A stretch of DNA of 64,000 nt from Streptomyces hoynatensis (GTDB lineage Bacteria; Actinomycetota; Actinomycetes; Streptomycetales; Streptomycetaceae): assembly GCF_003626535.1 (NCBI RefSeq), contig NZ_RBAL01000004.1, forward strand, positions 248,001 to 312,000, in the 5' to 3' direction. Each line of letters begins with the position of its first letter. Position 1 is the first letter of the stretch. Of the stretch, positions 24,364-33,547 are shown in pieces. Below the pieces are notes generated by a model. It was given only the letters and a program-made list of their open reading frames with translations. It did not search any database and was not told where the DNA came from. Made by a program: the position numbers and the translations under genes.

Positions 24364-27300
24364 CAGTACGTCACCTCCTGGGCGCGGCGGCGGATGACGG
24401 TGACCGCGTCGCGCTGGTTGCCCGTGGGCCCGTAGTAGTTGGGGGAGAAGCACAGCTGGGCGTGGCCGCCGATCAGGTGGCTCGGCTTGATCAGCAGGCG
24501 GGTGAGCGAGTTGTGGACGCCGCCGCGGCGCCCGGTGGCCTGGGACTTGGGGACGTTCACCAGGCGCTCGGGCACGTGGTACAGGAACACGGTGCCCGGC
24601 GGCATGCGGTGGGAGACGACGGCTCTGGCCACCACGACGCCGTTGGCGTTGACGGCCTCGATCCAGTCGTTGTCGGCCACGCCGACGGCCTCCGCGTCCG
24701 GCACGCTCAGCCAGATCACGGGGCCGCCGCGGGCGAGGGTCTGCATGAGGAGGTTCTCCTGGTACTCGGAGTGGATGGACCACTTGGCGTGGGGGGTGAG
24801 GTAGCGCACCGTCACCTGCCGCCCGCCTTCCGGGCTCTGCGGCAGGCCCTCGCCGAGCGCCGCCAGGTCGAGTGGCGGCCGGTAGACGGGCAGTTGCTCG
24901 CCGAGTTCGGCGATCCAGGGGTGGTCGAGGTAGAAGTGCTGGCGGCCGGTGAGGGTGTGCCAGGGCTTGGCGTGCTCGGTGTTGACGGTGAACGGCGCGT
25001 ACCTGCGGTCCGGTCCCTCCTTGCCCGACCACTCGAAGCTGGCGCCCGCCTGCATGGGCCGGTTCTGGGTGTCGGAGAAGACCACGCGGTGCTCGGCGAC
25101 CGAGGCGCCGAGCGCGTCGAGTCCCGAGCCGGGGCCGCAGCGTTCGGCCAGCCGCCGGAAGCCCTCGGCGGCGAGGCGGCCGTTGGTGGTGCCGGAGAGG
25201 GCGAGGATCGCCTCGCACAGCTTGACGTCGGTGTCCAGCAGCGGGCGCCCCTGCGCGGCTCCTTCGGCCGCGGTGCCGCAGCGGGCGGCCAGCCACTCGG
25301 CCTCGGGTCCCGGGCGTACGGTGACGCCCTTGGCCGTCATGCCCAGTTCCGTGGCCAGCGGGCCGAGGGCCGCCAGCCGCTCGGCCAGGGCCGTGTAGTC
25401 GCGCCGCACCAGCGTCACCCGCGGCGCGGTCGGCCCGGCGGGCGGGGCCTCGTCCGGGGTGTCGTGCTGGAGGGCGGTGGCCACCAGGTCCCAGCGCGCG
25501 CCCAGCCGCCCGCGGGCCAGCTCGGAGACCTTGGCGGCCAGGCCGTGGAAGATCTCGAAGTCGGTGCGGGCCTGCCAGGGCGGGCTGATCGCCGGGGAGA
25601 AGGCGTGCACGTAGGGGTGCATGTCCGTGCTGGACAGGTCGTGCTTCTCGTACCAGGTGGCGGCCGGGAGGACCAGGTCGGCGAACAGCGCGGTCGAGGT
25701 CATCCGGAAGTCGAGGGTCAGCAGCAGGTCGAGCTTGCCGCGCGGTGCCTCCTCGCGCCAGGCGACCTCCCGCGGCCTGCTGCCGGGGGGTGCGGGCTCG
25801 GCGCTCGCGTTGTCCTGGGCGCCGAGCAGGTGCCGCAGGAAGTACTCGTTGCCCTTGGCCGAGGAGCCGATGAGGTTGGCCCGCCACACGGTCAGCACCC
25901 GTGGCCAGTTGGCGGGGTCGTCGGGGTCGGTGCAGGCGAAGCGCAGCCGCCCCGCGGCGAGTTCGCCCTCGACGAAGGCGGCCGGGTCGCCGCCGGCCGC
26001 CCGGGCCCGGTCGCCCAGGTCCAGCGGGTTCGCGTCGAAGGTGGGGTAGGCCGGCATCCAGCCCTGCCGCGCCGAACGGGCCACCAGGTCGGCGGTGTGC
26101 AGCCCGCGGAAGGCGCCCGGGCCGGTGGCCGCGGCCAGCGCGTCGGCGCCGAAGCTCTCGTAACGCCACTGGCCGGTGTGCAGGTACCAGTAGGGGGTGC
26201 CCGCCATCTGCCGCGAGGGCCGCACCCAGTCCGCCGCCGTCGCCAGCTGCTGCCACCCGGTCAGCGGCCTGACCTTCTCCTGCCCCACGTAGTGCGCCCA
26301 GCCCCCGCCGTTGACGCCCTGGCAGCCGGTCAGCAGCAGCAGGGAGAGGAAGGAGCGGTAGATGGTGTCCGAGTGGAACCAGTGGTTCGTGCCGGCGCCC
26401 ATCACGATCATGCAGCGGCCGCGGGTCGTCTCCGCCGTGCGCGCGAACTCCCGTGCCACCCGCACCACCGCGCCGGCGGGCACCGAGGTCAGCGTCTCCT
26501 GCCAGGCGGGGGTGCCGGGCGCCGAGGCGTCCTCGTAGCCCGCGGGCCACTGCCCCGGCAGGCCCTCGCGCGCCACCCCGTACCCGGCGAGCAGCAGGTC
26601 GAAGACGGTGGTGACCAGCCGCCCCGCGATCCGCCGCACCGGGACGCCGCGCCGCACCACGCCAGGCTCCCGGTCGAAGCAGGGCAGTTCGACCTCGGCC
26701 CCGTGCGCGCCGTCCGCCCCGTGCAGGCTCAACCGCGGGCGCAGCCCGCCGAGGTCCAGGTGCCAGCGGCCGGCGCCCTCGGGCTCCCACCGGTCGCCGA
26801 GCGTGCCGGCCGGCACCGCGGGCTCGCCCGTGGCCTCGTCGAGGAGGACCGGCATCCAGCGCCGCGCTTCGGCGGAGCGGTCCGCGGCCAGGCCCAGGTC
26901 GGCCGCGGTGACGAAGCCGCCGGGGACGAGGCGGCCTTCGGGCCGCTCGTCGAGCGCGACCAGGAAGGGCAGGTCGGTGAAGCGCCTGACGTAGTCCTCG
27001 AAGTACGGCACCTGCCTGGCCACGAAGCACTCGCTGAGGATCACGTGGCCCATCGCCATGGCCACCGCCCCGTCGGTGCCCGGGTGCGGGTGCAGCCACT
27101 CGTCGGCGAACTTGGTGGCGTCGGCGTAGTCGGGCGAGAGCACCACGACCTTCTGGCCCCGGTAGCGGGCCTCGGCCATCCAGTGCGCGTCCGGGGTCCT
27201 GGTCACCGGCACGTTGGAGCCCCACAGCAGCAGGTAGGCGGCGTCCCACCAGTCGCCCGACTCCGGCACGTCCGTCTGGTCGCCGAAGACCTGCGGGGAG

Positions 27301-28022
27301 GCGACGGGCAGGTCCGCGTACCAGTCGTAGAAGGACAGCATCGGGGCGCCGAGCAGCGACATGAAGCGGGCGCCGACCGCGTGCGAGGCCATCGACATGG
27401 CGGGGATGGGGGAGAAGCCCGCGATCCGGTCGGGCCCGTGGGCGAGGAGGGTGTGCACGTGGGCGGCGGCGGCGATCTCCAGGGCCTCGTCCCAGCCGAG
27501 CCGCACCAGGCCGCCCTTGCCGCGGGCCGCCTGGTAGCGCCGGCGCCGCTCCGGGTCGCCGGTGATCTCGGCCCAGGCCGCCACCGGGTCGCCCAGGCGG
27601 GCCCTGGCCTCCCGGTACATGTCGAGCAGCACGCCGCGCGCGTGCGGGTAGCGCAGCCGGGTCGGCGAGTACGTGTACCAGGAGAAGGAGGCCCCGCGAG
27701 GGCAGCCGCGCGGCTCGTACTCGGGGCGGTCGGGCCCGGTGGACGGGTAGTCGGTGGCCTGCGTCTCCCAGGCGATCAGCCCGTCCTTGACGTACACCTG
27801 CCACGAGCAGGAGCCGGTGCAATTGACGCCGTGGGTGGAGCGCACCACCTTGTCGTGCGCCCAACGCTCCCGGTACGGCGCGTCGTTGACGGACTGGTCG
27901 GTGCGGAAGACGGCCCGGCCGTCCGCGGTGGTGGGCACCTTGCGCAGCAGTTGCCCCGCCTGAAGGAGCCGGTCGGCCGCCGCCGCGGCGGCGCGTTCCG
28001 CCCTTGCCCTGCCATGCCACAC
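24363..28022 (-). CDS. narG: Respiratory nitrate reductase alpha (molybdenum) subunit
   Basis: A 1219-residue catalytic subunit reducing nitrate to nitrite at a bis-MGD molybdenum centre. The N-terminal FS0 site HGVNCTGSCSW...GCPRGASFSWY has the His/Cys pattern of NarG; ADLPVASPQVFGDQTDVPES contains the likely Mo-ligand Asp. Later blocks (TGCQGVNGGGWAHYVGQEK, STALFADLVLPAATWYEKHD, TPHAKWSIHSEYQENLLM) are standard. I chose the GTG at 28022 because GAGGGGAG lies 8 bases upstream; the open frame runs to 28724 through noncoding sequence. First gene of a coupled narGHJI operon; no NarK transporter is in the window. Confidence 0.96.
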   Translation of the reverse strand: MWHGRARAERAAAAAADRLLQAGQLLRKVPTTADGRAVFRTDQSVNDAPYRERWAHDKVVRSTHGVNCTGSCSWQVYVKDGLIAWETQATDYPSTGPDRPEYEPRGCPRGASFSWYTYSPTRLRYPHARGVLLDMYREARARLGDPVAAWAEITGDPERRRRYQAARGKGGLVRLGWDEALEIAAAAHVHTLLAHGPDRIAGFSPIPAMSMASHAVGARFMSLLGAPMLSFYDWYADLPVASPQVFGDQTDVPESGDWWDAAYLLLWGSNVPVTRTPDAHWMAEARYRGQKVVVLSPDYADATKFADEWLHPHPGTDGAVAMAMGHVILSECFVARQVPYFEDYVRRFTDLPFLVALDERPEGRLVPGGFVTAADLGLAADRSAEARRWMPVLLDEATGEPAVPAGTLGDRWEPEGAGRWHLDLGGLRPRLSLHGADGAHGAEVELPCFDREPGVVRRGVPVRRIAGRLVTTVFDLLLAGYGVAREGLPGQWPAGYEDASAPGTPAWQETLTSVPAGAVVRVAREFARTAETTRGRCMIVMGAGTNHWFHSDTIYRSFLSLLLLTGCQGVNGGGWAHYVGQEKVRPLTGWQQLATAADWVRPSRQMAGTPYWYLHTGQWRYESFGADALAAATGPGAFRGLHTADLVARSARQGWMPAYPTFDANPLDLGDRARAAGGDPAAFVEGELAAGRLRFACTDPDDPANWPRVLTVWRANLIGSSAKGNEYFLRHLLGAQDNASAEPAPPGSRPREVAWREEAPRGKLDLLLTLDFRMTSTALFADLVLPAATWYEKHDLSSTDMHPYVHAFSPAISPPWQARTDFEIFHGLAAKVSELARGRLGARWDLVATALQHDTPDEAPPAGPTAPRVTLVRRDYTALAERLAALGPLATELGMTAKGVTVRPGPEAEWLAARCGTAAEGAAQGRPLLDTDVKLCEAILALSGTTNGRLAAEGFRRLAERCGPGSGLDALGASVAEHRVVFSDTQNRPMQAGASFEWSGKEGPDRRYAPFTVNTEHAKPWHTLTGRQHFYLDHPWIAELGEQLPVYRPPLDLAALGEGLPQSPEGGRQVTVRYLTPHAKWSIHSEYQENLLMQTLARGGPVIWLSVPDAEAVGVADNDWIEAVNANGVVVARAVVSHRMPPGTVFLYHVPERLVNVPKSQATGRRGGVHNSLTRLLIKPSHLIGGHAQLCFSPNYYGPTGNQRDAVTVIRRRAQEVTY

Positions 28023-28769
28023 GACATGGACTCCCCTCGGGAATCTGGCACGCCGGCCCTGCTGCCGGCGCGCGGCTGTGCATCCAGCGCTCCAGACTTC
28101 CCTCTCGCCTCGCCTCCCGTGGTCACTTTTCCGCCAGTTTGCTGTATCTGGAAAGTATTTTTCTTGCACTTTGCAATGCTCACCGAAGGGGTTGACGCGT
28201 CGTGCGCTGCCTGCGGAAACGGCCCTCGTGTAGGCGCGTGACGCCGCAGCGTGACCGTTCGCTGCGGCCGACCTGCCGCCTCGCCGGAACGCCGGCCGCC
28301 GGCGAGCACGTTCCGTGTTCCGGCCCCGCGCCCCCCACCCGCCCCCGCGAACCCGGCGCCGGTCCCGCCGGTCCCGCCGGTCCCGCCGCGGGCACGGAGG
28401 GCCGCGATGTTTTCGGCCAACCGGCCCCCGATACAACCTTTCCTTGACCAACGGGGCCCGGGGGCCGGACGGGGCGGGTGGGGGCGGCGTGGACGCCCGG
28501 GCCCTGCGTCGCCCCCCGGGCCGCCCGCCCGGGCCCCGCGCCGGCGCGCGACGGCGCAAGCGGTTGCCCCGGCGGGTCACGTACATGAATGCGGGGCCGC
28601 GCGTGGGCCCGCCCGCGGCCCCCGCCGGACGGCCCCGTCGAAATCGTCGAAAAAACCTGAGTGAGCGGCGTGTTGGCGAAAGGGTTGACCGGCCGTCCCG
28701 GGGGCTTCTACTGTGCACGCACACTTCTCACAGACATGAAAATGGTTCATCCTTGTGAACGGAGCTGTG
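28023..28769. promoter_or_regulatory. Divergent control region, narG / sugar-acid operon
   Basis: 747 bp without a gene. Near narG an unusually AT-rich patch (28135-28180) holds the perfect inverted repeat TTGCACTTTGCAA (28164-28176), probably part of the nar promoter/operator. The middle (28250-28620) is GC-rich with a repeated GTCCCGCCG triplet-like run near 28365-28390. Near the plus-strand operon, TTGACC (28685-28690) and TACTGT (28709-28714), 18 bases apart, form a good promoter. Short TGAA/TTCA inverted repeats at 28737-28757 may be its operator. Confidence 0.6.
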
Positions 28770-30095
28770 ATGCTGAGACCGACTTCGGCCCGGACTGCCG
28801 TGGCCCTGCTGGCGGCCGGTGCGGTCCTCAGCGGACTGACCGCCTGCGGTTCCGACGACGGCGACTCCGGCGGATCGGGCGGGGCCCTGGAGGTGTGGAC
28901 CCGGAGCGCCGACGCGCCCGCGGAGACGTACCAGAAGGTGTTCGACGCCTTCACCGAGGAGACCGGCATCGAGATCGACTACAAGCCCGTGGTCGAGTTC
29001 GACACCCAGATCCAGGGCCGGGCCGCCTCCCGCGACCTGCCCGACGTCTTCATCAACGACAGCGGCTCGCTCGGCACCTACCAGTCCCAGGGCTGGCTCA
29101 CCCCCGTCGACCGCGACTCCGTCACCGGCGGCGAGGACATATCCGACGAGAACTGGGCGACCACCCAGGGCCTCGACGGCGACTACTACGGCATCCCCTT
29201 CTCGCGGCAGGCCTTCGTCACCGTGGTCCGCAAGGACTGGCGGGAGAACCTCGGCCTGCCCGTCCCCGAGACCTGGGAGGACCTCTCCGCCCTCGCCGAC
29301 GCCTTCGCCACCCAGGACCCCGACGGCAACGGCCAGGACGACACCTTCGGCATGGTCGTCCCCGGCACCACCGAGCGCGGCTACCTCGCCTGGTGGGCCT
29401 CCTCCTACATCTGGCAGGGCGGCGGGGACTTCGTCACCGAGGGGGACGACGGCACCTACGAGTCCGCCTTCGACTCGCCGGGCACCGTCGCGGCCGTCGA
29501 GTGGATCAAGGAACAGTTCTGCACGCCCGGGCACGTGCAGCCCAACGCCCTCACCTCGACCACCCTGGAATCCCGGCAGTTCAACAACGGCGAGGCCGGC
29601 ATCTACCTCACCGGCCCCTACAACCTCGCCGCCTACGACGACCAGCCGGGCCAGGACACCTACGAGGTGATCCCCACCCCGCCCGGCCCCGAGGGCACCA
29701 CGATGCTGGCCGAGGGCGAGAACATCTACCTCGGCGCCGGCTCCGACAAGACCGACGCGCAGCTGAAGCTCGCCGAGTTCCTCATCTCGCCCGAGGCCCA
29801 GGAGATCGCGATGGCCGCCGACGAGGCCTCGGAGCCCGTCGTCAGGCTGCCCGTCAACAGCACCGTCGACGCCGGCCAGGTCCGCAACGACCCGCGCTGG
29901 GAGCTCGTCCAGGAGCAGTACGACAACGACTCCAGGGCCTTCCCCTCCGCCATCAACTTCACGCCGATCCGGCAGGCGGTCGCCGAGGGCCTCAACGCCC
30001 TGATGGCCGACTGCGGCAGCGACGTCGAGGCGGGCGTCGCCGGCATCTCCGAGGACATCGACGCCGAACTCGCCGACCAGGACCTGCTCCCGTGA
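28770..30095 (+). CDS. Sugar ABC transporter substrate-binding lipoprotein
   Basis: A 441-residue family 1 (MalE-like) extracellular binding protein anchored as a lipoprotein: basic start, hydrophobic AVALLAAGAVLSGLTAC with lipobox LTAC, then EVWTRSADAPAETYQKVFDA, DLPDVFINDSGSL, GIPFSRQAFVTVVRKDW and a C-terminal NFTPIRQAVAEGLNALM. The ATG at 28770 has GGAG five bases upstream; a GTG at 28755 lacks one. It is first in a four-gene operon with two permeases and a deoxyglucarate dehydratase, suggesting an acidic sugar (glucarate, galactarate or uronate derivative) as ligand. Confidence 0.92.
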   Translation: MLRPTSARTAVALLAAGAVLSGLTACGSDDGDSGGSGGALEVWTRSADAPAETYQKVFDAFTEETGIEIDYKPVVEFDTQIQGRAASRDLPDVFINDSGSLGTYQSQGWLTPVDRDSVTGGEDISDENWATTQGLDGDYYGIPFSRQAFVTVVRKDWRENLGLPVPETWEDLSALADAFATQDPDGNGQDDTFGMVVPGTTERGYLAWWASSYIWQGGGDFVTEGDDGTYESAFDSPGTVAAVEWIKEQFCTPGHVQPNALTSTTLESRQFNNGEAGIYLTGPYNLAAYDDQPGQDTYEVIPTPPGPEGTTMLAEGENIYLGAGSDKTDAQLKLAEFLISPEAQEIAMAADEASEPVVRLPVNSTVDAGQVRNDPRWELVQEQYDNDSRAFPSAINFTPIRQAVAEGLNALMADCGSDVEAGVAGISEDIDAELADQDLLP

Positions 30096-31027
30096 CGGCC
30101 CCGGTCACCGAACGCCCGGCGGCGGCCCCCGCGCGGCCGCCGGGCGTGCGCCGCCGCCCGTTCAACTGGCGGCGCGCCCTCACCCCCTGGCTGTTCCTGG
30201 CGCCGGGACTGCTGCTCGCCCTGTACTTCAAGTTCATCCCGATGATCCAGGGCATCAGGCTGAGCCTGCACAAGGTGCAGCCCTTCCTCGGCGACCAGTG
30301 GGTGGGCCTGGACAACTACCGCACCGTGCTGGAGGACGACCGCTTCCGCGAGGCGTTCCGCCACACCCTCGCCCTCGGCATCGGCCAGACCCTCGGCGCG
30401 ATCGTCGTCGGCTTCCTGCTCGCCCTCCTCCTGGAGGGCCAGGCCAAGTCGCTGTGGATCGTGCGCACCGCCGTCTTCCTGCCGGTCATCACCGCCATCG
30501 CCGTGGTCGGCGAGATCTGGCGGCTGCTGTACCTGCCCACCGGGGACGGCTTCGTCAACACCCTCCTCGGCCTGGTCGGCATCGGCCCCCAGCCCTTCCT
30601 CGACAGCCCCGACAGCGCCCTGTGGTCCGTGATGGCCGTCGGCGTGTGGATCGGCGCCCCCTACAACATGGTGATCATCCTGGCCGGCCTCGCGGGCGTC
30701 GAACGCTCCCTGTACGAGGCCGCCGCCGTGGACGGCGTCTCCCTGCTCCAGCGCCTGCGGTACATCACCCTGCCCGCGCTGCGCCCGGCCCTCACCATCG
30801 TCCTCACCCTGGCCGCCATCCGCGGCCTGCGGATCTTCACCGAGGTCTACGTCCTCACCGGCGGCGGTCCCGCCGGCCGCACCGAGGTGTGGATGACCCG
30901 CGTCTTCTCCCTCGGCTTCGAACGCAACGACATCGGCGTGGCCTCGGCCGCCTCGATGCTGCTGCTCGCCGTGACCCTCGTCCTCACCATCGCCGTTCGC
31001 CTCCTCAGCCGGAGGGCCGACACATGA
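30092..31027 (+). CDS. Sugar ABC transporter permease (MalF type)
   Basis: A 311-residue inner-membrane permease with about six transmembrane helices (TPWLFLAPGLLLALYFKFIP, GAIVVGFLLALLLEG and others). The cytoplasmic EAA loop, which contacts the ATPase, reads EAAAVDGVSLLQRLRYITLP. The GTG start overlaps the binding-protein stop (GTGA), and the stop overlaps the next ATG. No ATP-binding gene is in this operon, so a shared ATPase of the MsiK kind is probably used. Confidence 0.93.
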   Translation: MTAPVTERPAAAPARPPGVRRRPFNWRRALTPWLFLAPGLLLALYFKFIPMIQGIRLSLHKVQPFLGDQWVGLDNYRTVLEDDRFREAFRHTLALGIGQTLGAIVVGFLLALLLEGQAKSLWIVRTAVFLPVITAIAVVGEIWRLLYLPTGDGFVNTLLGLVGIGPQPFLDSPDSALWSVMAVGVWIGAPYNMVIILAGLAGVERSLYEAAAVDGVSLLQRLRYITLPALRPALTIVLTLAAIRGLRIFTEVYVLTGGGPAGRTEVWMTRVFSLGFERNDIGVASAASMLLLAVTLVLTIAVRLLSRRADT

Positions 31028-31932
31028 GCAACGCCCTCTCCTCCCGCCGCCCCGCGGGAGGGCGCGTCAGGCCGACCCGCTTCGACACCGCGCTCGGCTG
31101 GTCGCCCAGCTTCGGGCCCGCCCTCGTCCTGCGCATCCTGCTGTGCGCGCTGGCGGTCTTCGTCTTCGCCGCGCCGTTCCTCGTCATCATCAGCGGCGCC
31201 TTCAGCAAGACCGCCCAGGCCTCGCACCTCTCCCTCTTCCCCACCGACTCCACCCTGCAGAACTTCCAGGTCGCCGGCGACCGCGGCCTGTGGAGCTACT
31301 TCGGCAACTCGCTGGTCATCGCGGGCGGCGGGCTGCTCCTGCAGATCACCGTCTCCGTGCTCTCCGCCTACGCGCTCGCCCGGCGCAGGTTCCGCGGGCA
31401 GGCCATCGTGATGGGCCTGTTCCTGCTCACCATGATGCTGCCCGAGGAGATCATCGCGATCCCGCTGTCCGTCGTCCTCGGCGACCTGCCCGTGCTCCAC
31501 ACCAGCCTCAAGGGCAGCGTCCTCGGCGTCATCCTGCCCGTCGGCGCCTGGGGCTTCTCCGTGCTGGTGATGACCGAGTTCATGCGGGAAGTGCCGCGAG
31601 AGATCGAGGAGTCGGCGCGCCTGGACGGGGTCGGGGAGTTCCGCATGCTGTGGCAGATCATCCTGCCGCTGTGCCGCCCCGCCCTCGGCGTCATCGGGAT
31701 CTTCGGCTACCTGATGATCTGGGACCAGTACCTTCTGCCGATCATCGCCGCCAACAGCCCCGACGACTACACCCTCACCGTCGCCCTCTCCGTCCTGCGG
31801 GCCGACGTGCAGGTCGGCTCAGGCGTGGTGCTGGCCGGGGCGCTCGTCGCCCTGGTACCCAGCCTCATCGTGTACTTCTGTCTCCAGGGCTCTCTCGTAC
31901 GTGGAATCACCGCAGGCGCGACCAAGGGATGA
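31024..31932 (+). CDS. Sugar ABC transporter permease (MalG type)
   Basis: A 302-residue partner permease of the MalG class. About six membrane helices (LRILLCALAVFVFAAPFLVI at the start). The EAA loop is EESARLDGVGEFRMLWQIILP. The end (GSLVRGITAGATKG) is the usual Gxxxxx(T)GAxKG tail of MalG-type permeases that docks into the ATPase. Start and stop overlap the neighbouring genes by four bases (ATGA), so all four genes of the operon should be translated as one unit. Confidence 0.94.
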   Translation: MSNALSSRRPAGGRVRPTRFDTALGWSPSFGPALVLRILLCALAVFVFAAPFLVIISGAFSKTAQASHLSLFPTDSTLQNFQVAGDRGLWSYFGNSLVIAGGGLLLQITVSVLSAYALARRRFRGQAIVMGLFLLTMMLPEEIIAIPLSVVLGDLPVLHTSLKGSVLGVILPVGAWGFSVLVMTEFMREVPREIEESARLDGVGEFRMLWQIILPLCRPALGVIGIFGYLMIWDQYLLPIIAANSPDDYTLTVALSVLRADVQVGSGVVLAGALVALVPSLIVYFCLQGSLVRGITAGATKG

Positions 31933-32846
31933 CCACCACCATGCAGTTCAACGGAATCCTCTTCTTCCCCGTCACCCCCTTCGGCCGCGACGGCGCCGTC
32001 GAGGAGGAGCTGCTCGCCCGGCACATCGGCCGGGGCGTCGAGGCCGGCGCGGGCGGCGTCTTCGTCGCCTGCGGCACCGGCGAGTTCCACGCCCTCACCG
32101 TCGCCGAGCTGGAGACCTGCGCCAGGGTCGCCGTCCGGACCACGGCCGGCCGCGTCCCGGTCGTCGCGGCGGCGGGCGGCCCCCTGCCCCTGGTCAGGGA
32201 ACAGACCGAACGCCTGGCCGCCGCCGGCGTGGACGGCGTGCTCCTGCTGCCGCCCTACCTGGTGGACGCCCCGCAGAGCGGCCTCGTCGACTACGTGCGG
32301 GCCGTCACCTCCGCCACGCAGCTGCCCGTCATCGTCTACCAGCGCGCCAACGTCGTCCCCACCCCCGCGACCGCCGCGGAGATCGCCGCGCTGCCCGGCG
32401 TCGCCGGCCTCAAGGACGGCGTGGGCGACATCGAGCTGATGCACCGCACGGTGCGCGCCGTCCGGCAGACCAGCGGCCCCGGCTTCCAGTTCTTCAACGG
32501 GCTGCCGACCGCCGAGATGACCGTGCACGCCTACCGCGGCATCGGCATCTCCCTGTACTCCTCGGCCGTGTTCGCCTTCGCCCCCGAGATCGCCCTCGCC
32601 TTCCACGGGGCGGTGTCCCGCGGCGACGAGGAGACGGCGGGCCTGCTGCTCGACGAGTTCTACGCCCCGTTCGTCGAACTGCGCCGCCAGCGGCCCGGCT
32701 ACGCCGTCTCCCTGGTCAAGGCCGGCGTACGCCTGCGCGGCCTCGACGCCGGCGGCGTCCGCGCCCCCCTGGTCGACCCCACCGGGGAGCACCTCGACCG
32801 CCTGCGCACCCTCCTCGACCACGGCCTGGAACTCGTGGCCGCCTGA
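31929..32846 (+). CDS. kdgD: 5-dehydro-4-deoxyglucarate dehydratase
   Basis: A 305-residue class I aldolase-like enzyme (DapA/NAL superfamily) that dehydrates and decarboxylates 5-dehydro-4-deoxy-D-glucarate to 2-oxoglutarate semialdehyde. It begins FNGILFFPVTPFGRDG. The Schiff-base Lys lies in GVAGLKDGVGD, the Tyr in LPVIVYQRANVVPT, and the substrate loop is VACGTGEFHALT; these match KdgD rather than DapA. Fused in one operon with an uptake system, it points to catabolism of glucarate/galactarate-type acids. A perfect hairpin follows. Confidence 0.9.
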   Translation: MTTTMQFNGILFFPVTPFGRDGAVEEELLARHIGRGVEAGAGGVFVACGTGEFHALTVAELETCARVAVRTTAGRVPVVAAAGGPLPLVREQTERLAAAGVDGVLLLPPYLVDAPQSGLVDYVRAVTSATQLPVIVYQRANVVPTPATAAEIAALPGVAGLKDGVGDIELMHRTVRAVRQTSGPGFQFFNGLPTAEMTVHAYRGIGISLYSSAVFAFAPEIALAFHGAVSRGDEETAGLLLDEFYAPFVELRRQRPGYAVSLVKAGVRLRGLDAGGVRAPLVDPTGEHLDRLRTLLDHGLELVAA

Positions 32847-32870
32847 CGCCTTCCCGGCGTCGTCCACCCC

Positions 32871-32904
32871 CGGCCCCGCCACCCACGGCGGGGCCGCACC
32901 TTTT
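32871..32904 (+). terminator. Rho-independent terminator after the sugar-acid operon
   Basis: CGGCCCCGCC (32871-32880) and GGCGGGGCCG (32887-32896) form a perfect 10-bp stem with a 6-base loop, followed within four bases by TTTT. Confidence 0.8.
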
Positions 32905-32981
32905 CGGGGCAGGGGCGGCACGCGGCCTCCGTGCCATGACGGCATGCCGAGGCCCGTCCGCCCCGCGGCTAAGATCCCGCC

Positions 32982-33446
32982 ATGTCGATACCGAGAGTCC
33001 TGAGCAAGGGAGTTGGGGCCGTGCTGCTGTGCGGCACCGCCGCACTGACCGCCGCCTGCGGGTCCGGCGGCGGGTCCGGCGGCGAGGCGGGCCCGGGCGA
33101 GACGCAGACGGAATGGGCGGACAAGCTGACCAATGTGGTGGACAGCCTGCCGAGCGCGTGCGCCGGGGTCGGCCCCGAGTGCAGCGGCTACGTCACCGCC
33201 CTCGACATGGAGATGAACGACCTGGACGCCGCCATCGCCTCCTGGGACGACGCCGATCGCTACCAGACCGTCCGCGACGCCTCGACGGCCACCCACGAGG
33301 CGGCGGACAACTACGACAACCTGCGCTGCATGACCATGTCCCCCTCCGACCTGGACGCCATGACCTGCCAGGCGGACCTGCAGGAGGCCATCCAGCACGT
33401 CAACGAGGCCAGGGACCGGCTCCTGAACCCGGACAGCGGCTCCTGA
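32982..33446 (+). CDS. Secreted lipoprotein of unknown function
   Basis: A 154-residue predicted lipoprotein: hydrophobic GVGAVLLCGTAALTAAC with lipobox TAAC, a Gly/Ser linker, then a small helical domain with four cysteines (LPSACAGVGPECSGY and LRCMTMSPSDLDAMTCQ), likely forming disulfides. Acidic overall. No family recognised. TAAGAT (32970-32975) ends 6 bases before the ATG with no Shine-Dalgarno site, so the mRNA may be leaderless. A short hairpin (33449-33471) follows the stop. Confidence 0.72.
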   Translation: MSIPRVLSKGVGAVLLCGTAALTAACGSGGGSGGEAGPGETQTEWADKLTNVVDSLPSACAGVGPECSGYVTALDMEMNDLDAAIASWDDADRYQTVRDASTATHEAADNYDNLRCMTMSPSDLDAMTCQADLQEAIQHVNEARDRLLNPDSGS

Positions 33447-33448
33447 CC

Positions 33449-33471
33449 CCGGCGGAGCCCGGGCCCGCCGG
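33449..33471 (+). terminator. Short hairpin after lipoprotein gene
   Basis: CCGGCGG (33449-33455) pairs with CCGCCGG (33465-33471) across a 9-base loop, just after the stop codon. No U-tract. Confidence 0.4.
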
Positions 33472-33505
33472 TTCCTCGGCTGTCACCGACCGTGAGTCAG
33501 GAGTA

Positions 33506-33536
33506 CCGTTCCGTTTGTCGAGAACCGAACGGAACA
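33506..33536 (+). promoter_or_regulatory. Upstream element shared by two XRE regulator genes (copy 2)
   Basis: CCGTTCCGTT (33506-33515) and AACCGAACGG (33523-33532) form a 10-bp inverted repeat with one mismatch. It contains the core TTGTCGAGA (33515-33523) and CGGAACA (33530-33536), the same two boxes found before the paralogue at 9158, ending 12 bases before the ATG. Confidence 0.58.
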
Positions 33537-33547
33537 CGGGAGTCGAC

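Noticed and set aside
22747..28083. A single minus-strand frame of about 1,780 codons spanning narH and the region of narG
   Set aside because: Only its last 538 codons are narH; the rest is an out-of-frame shadow of narG, rich in Arg/Gly/Ala, while the narG frame has all catalytic motifs.
24462..28241. Plus-strand open frame of 1,259 codons opposite narG
   Set aside because: Typical antisense shadow of a high-GC gene; no domain, and the minus strand is clearly coding.
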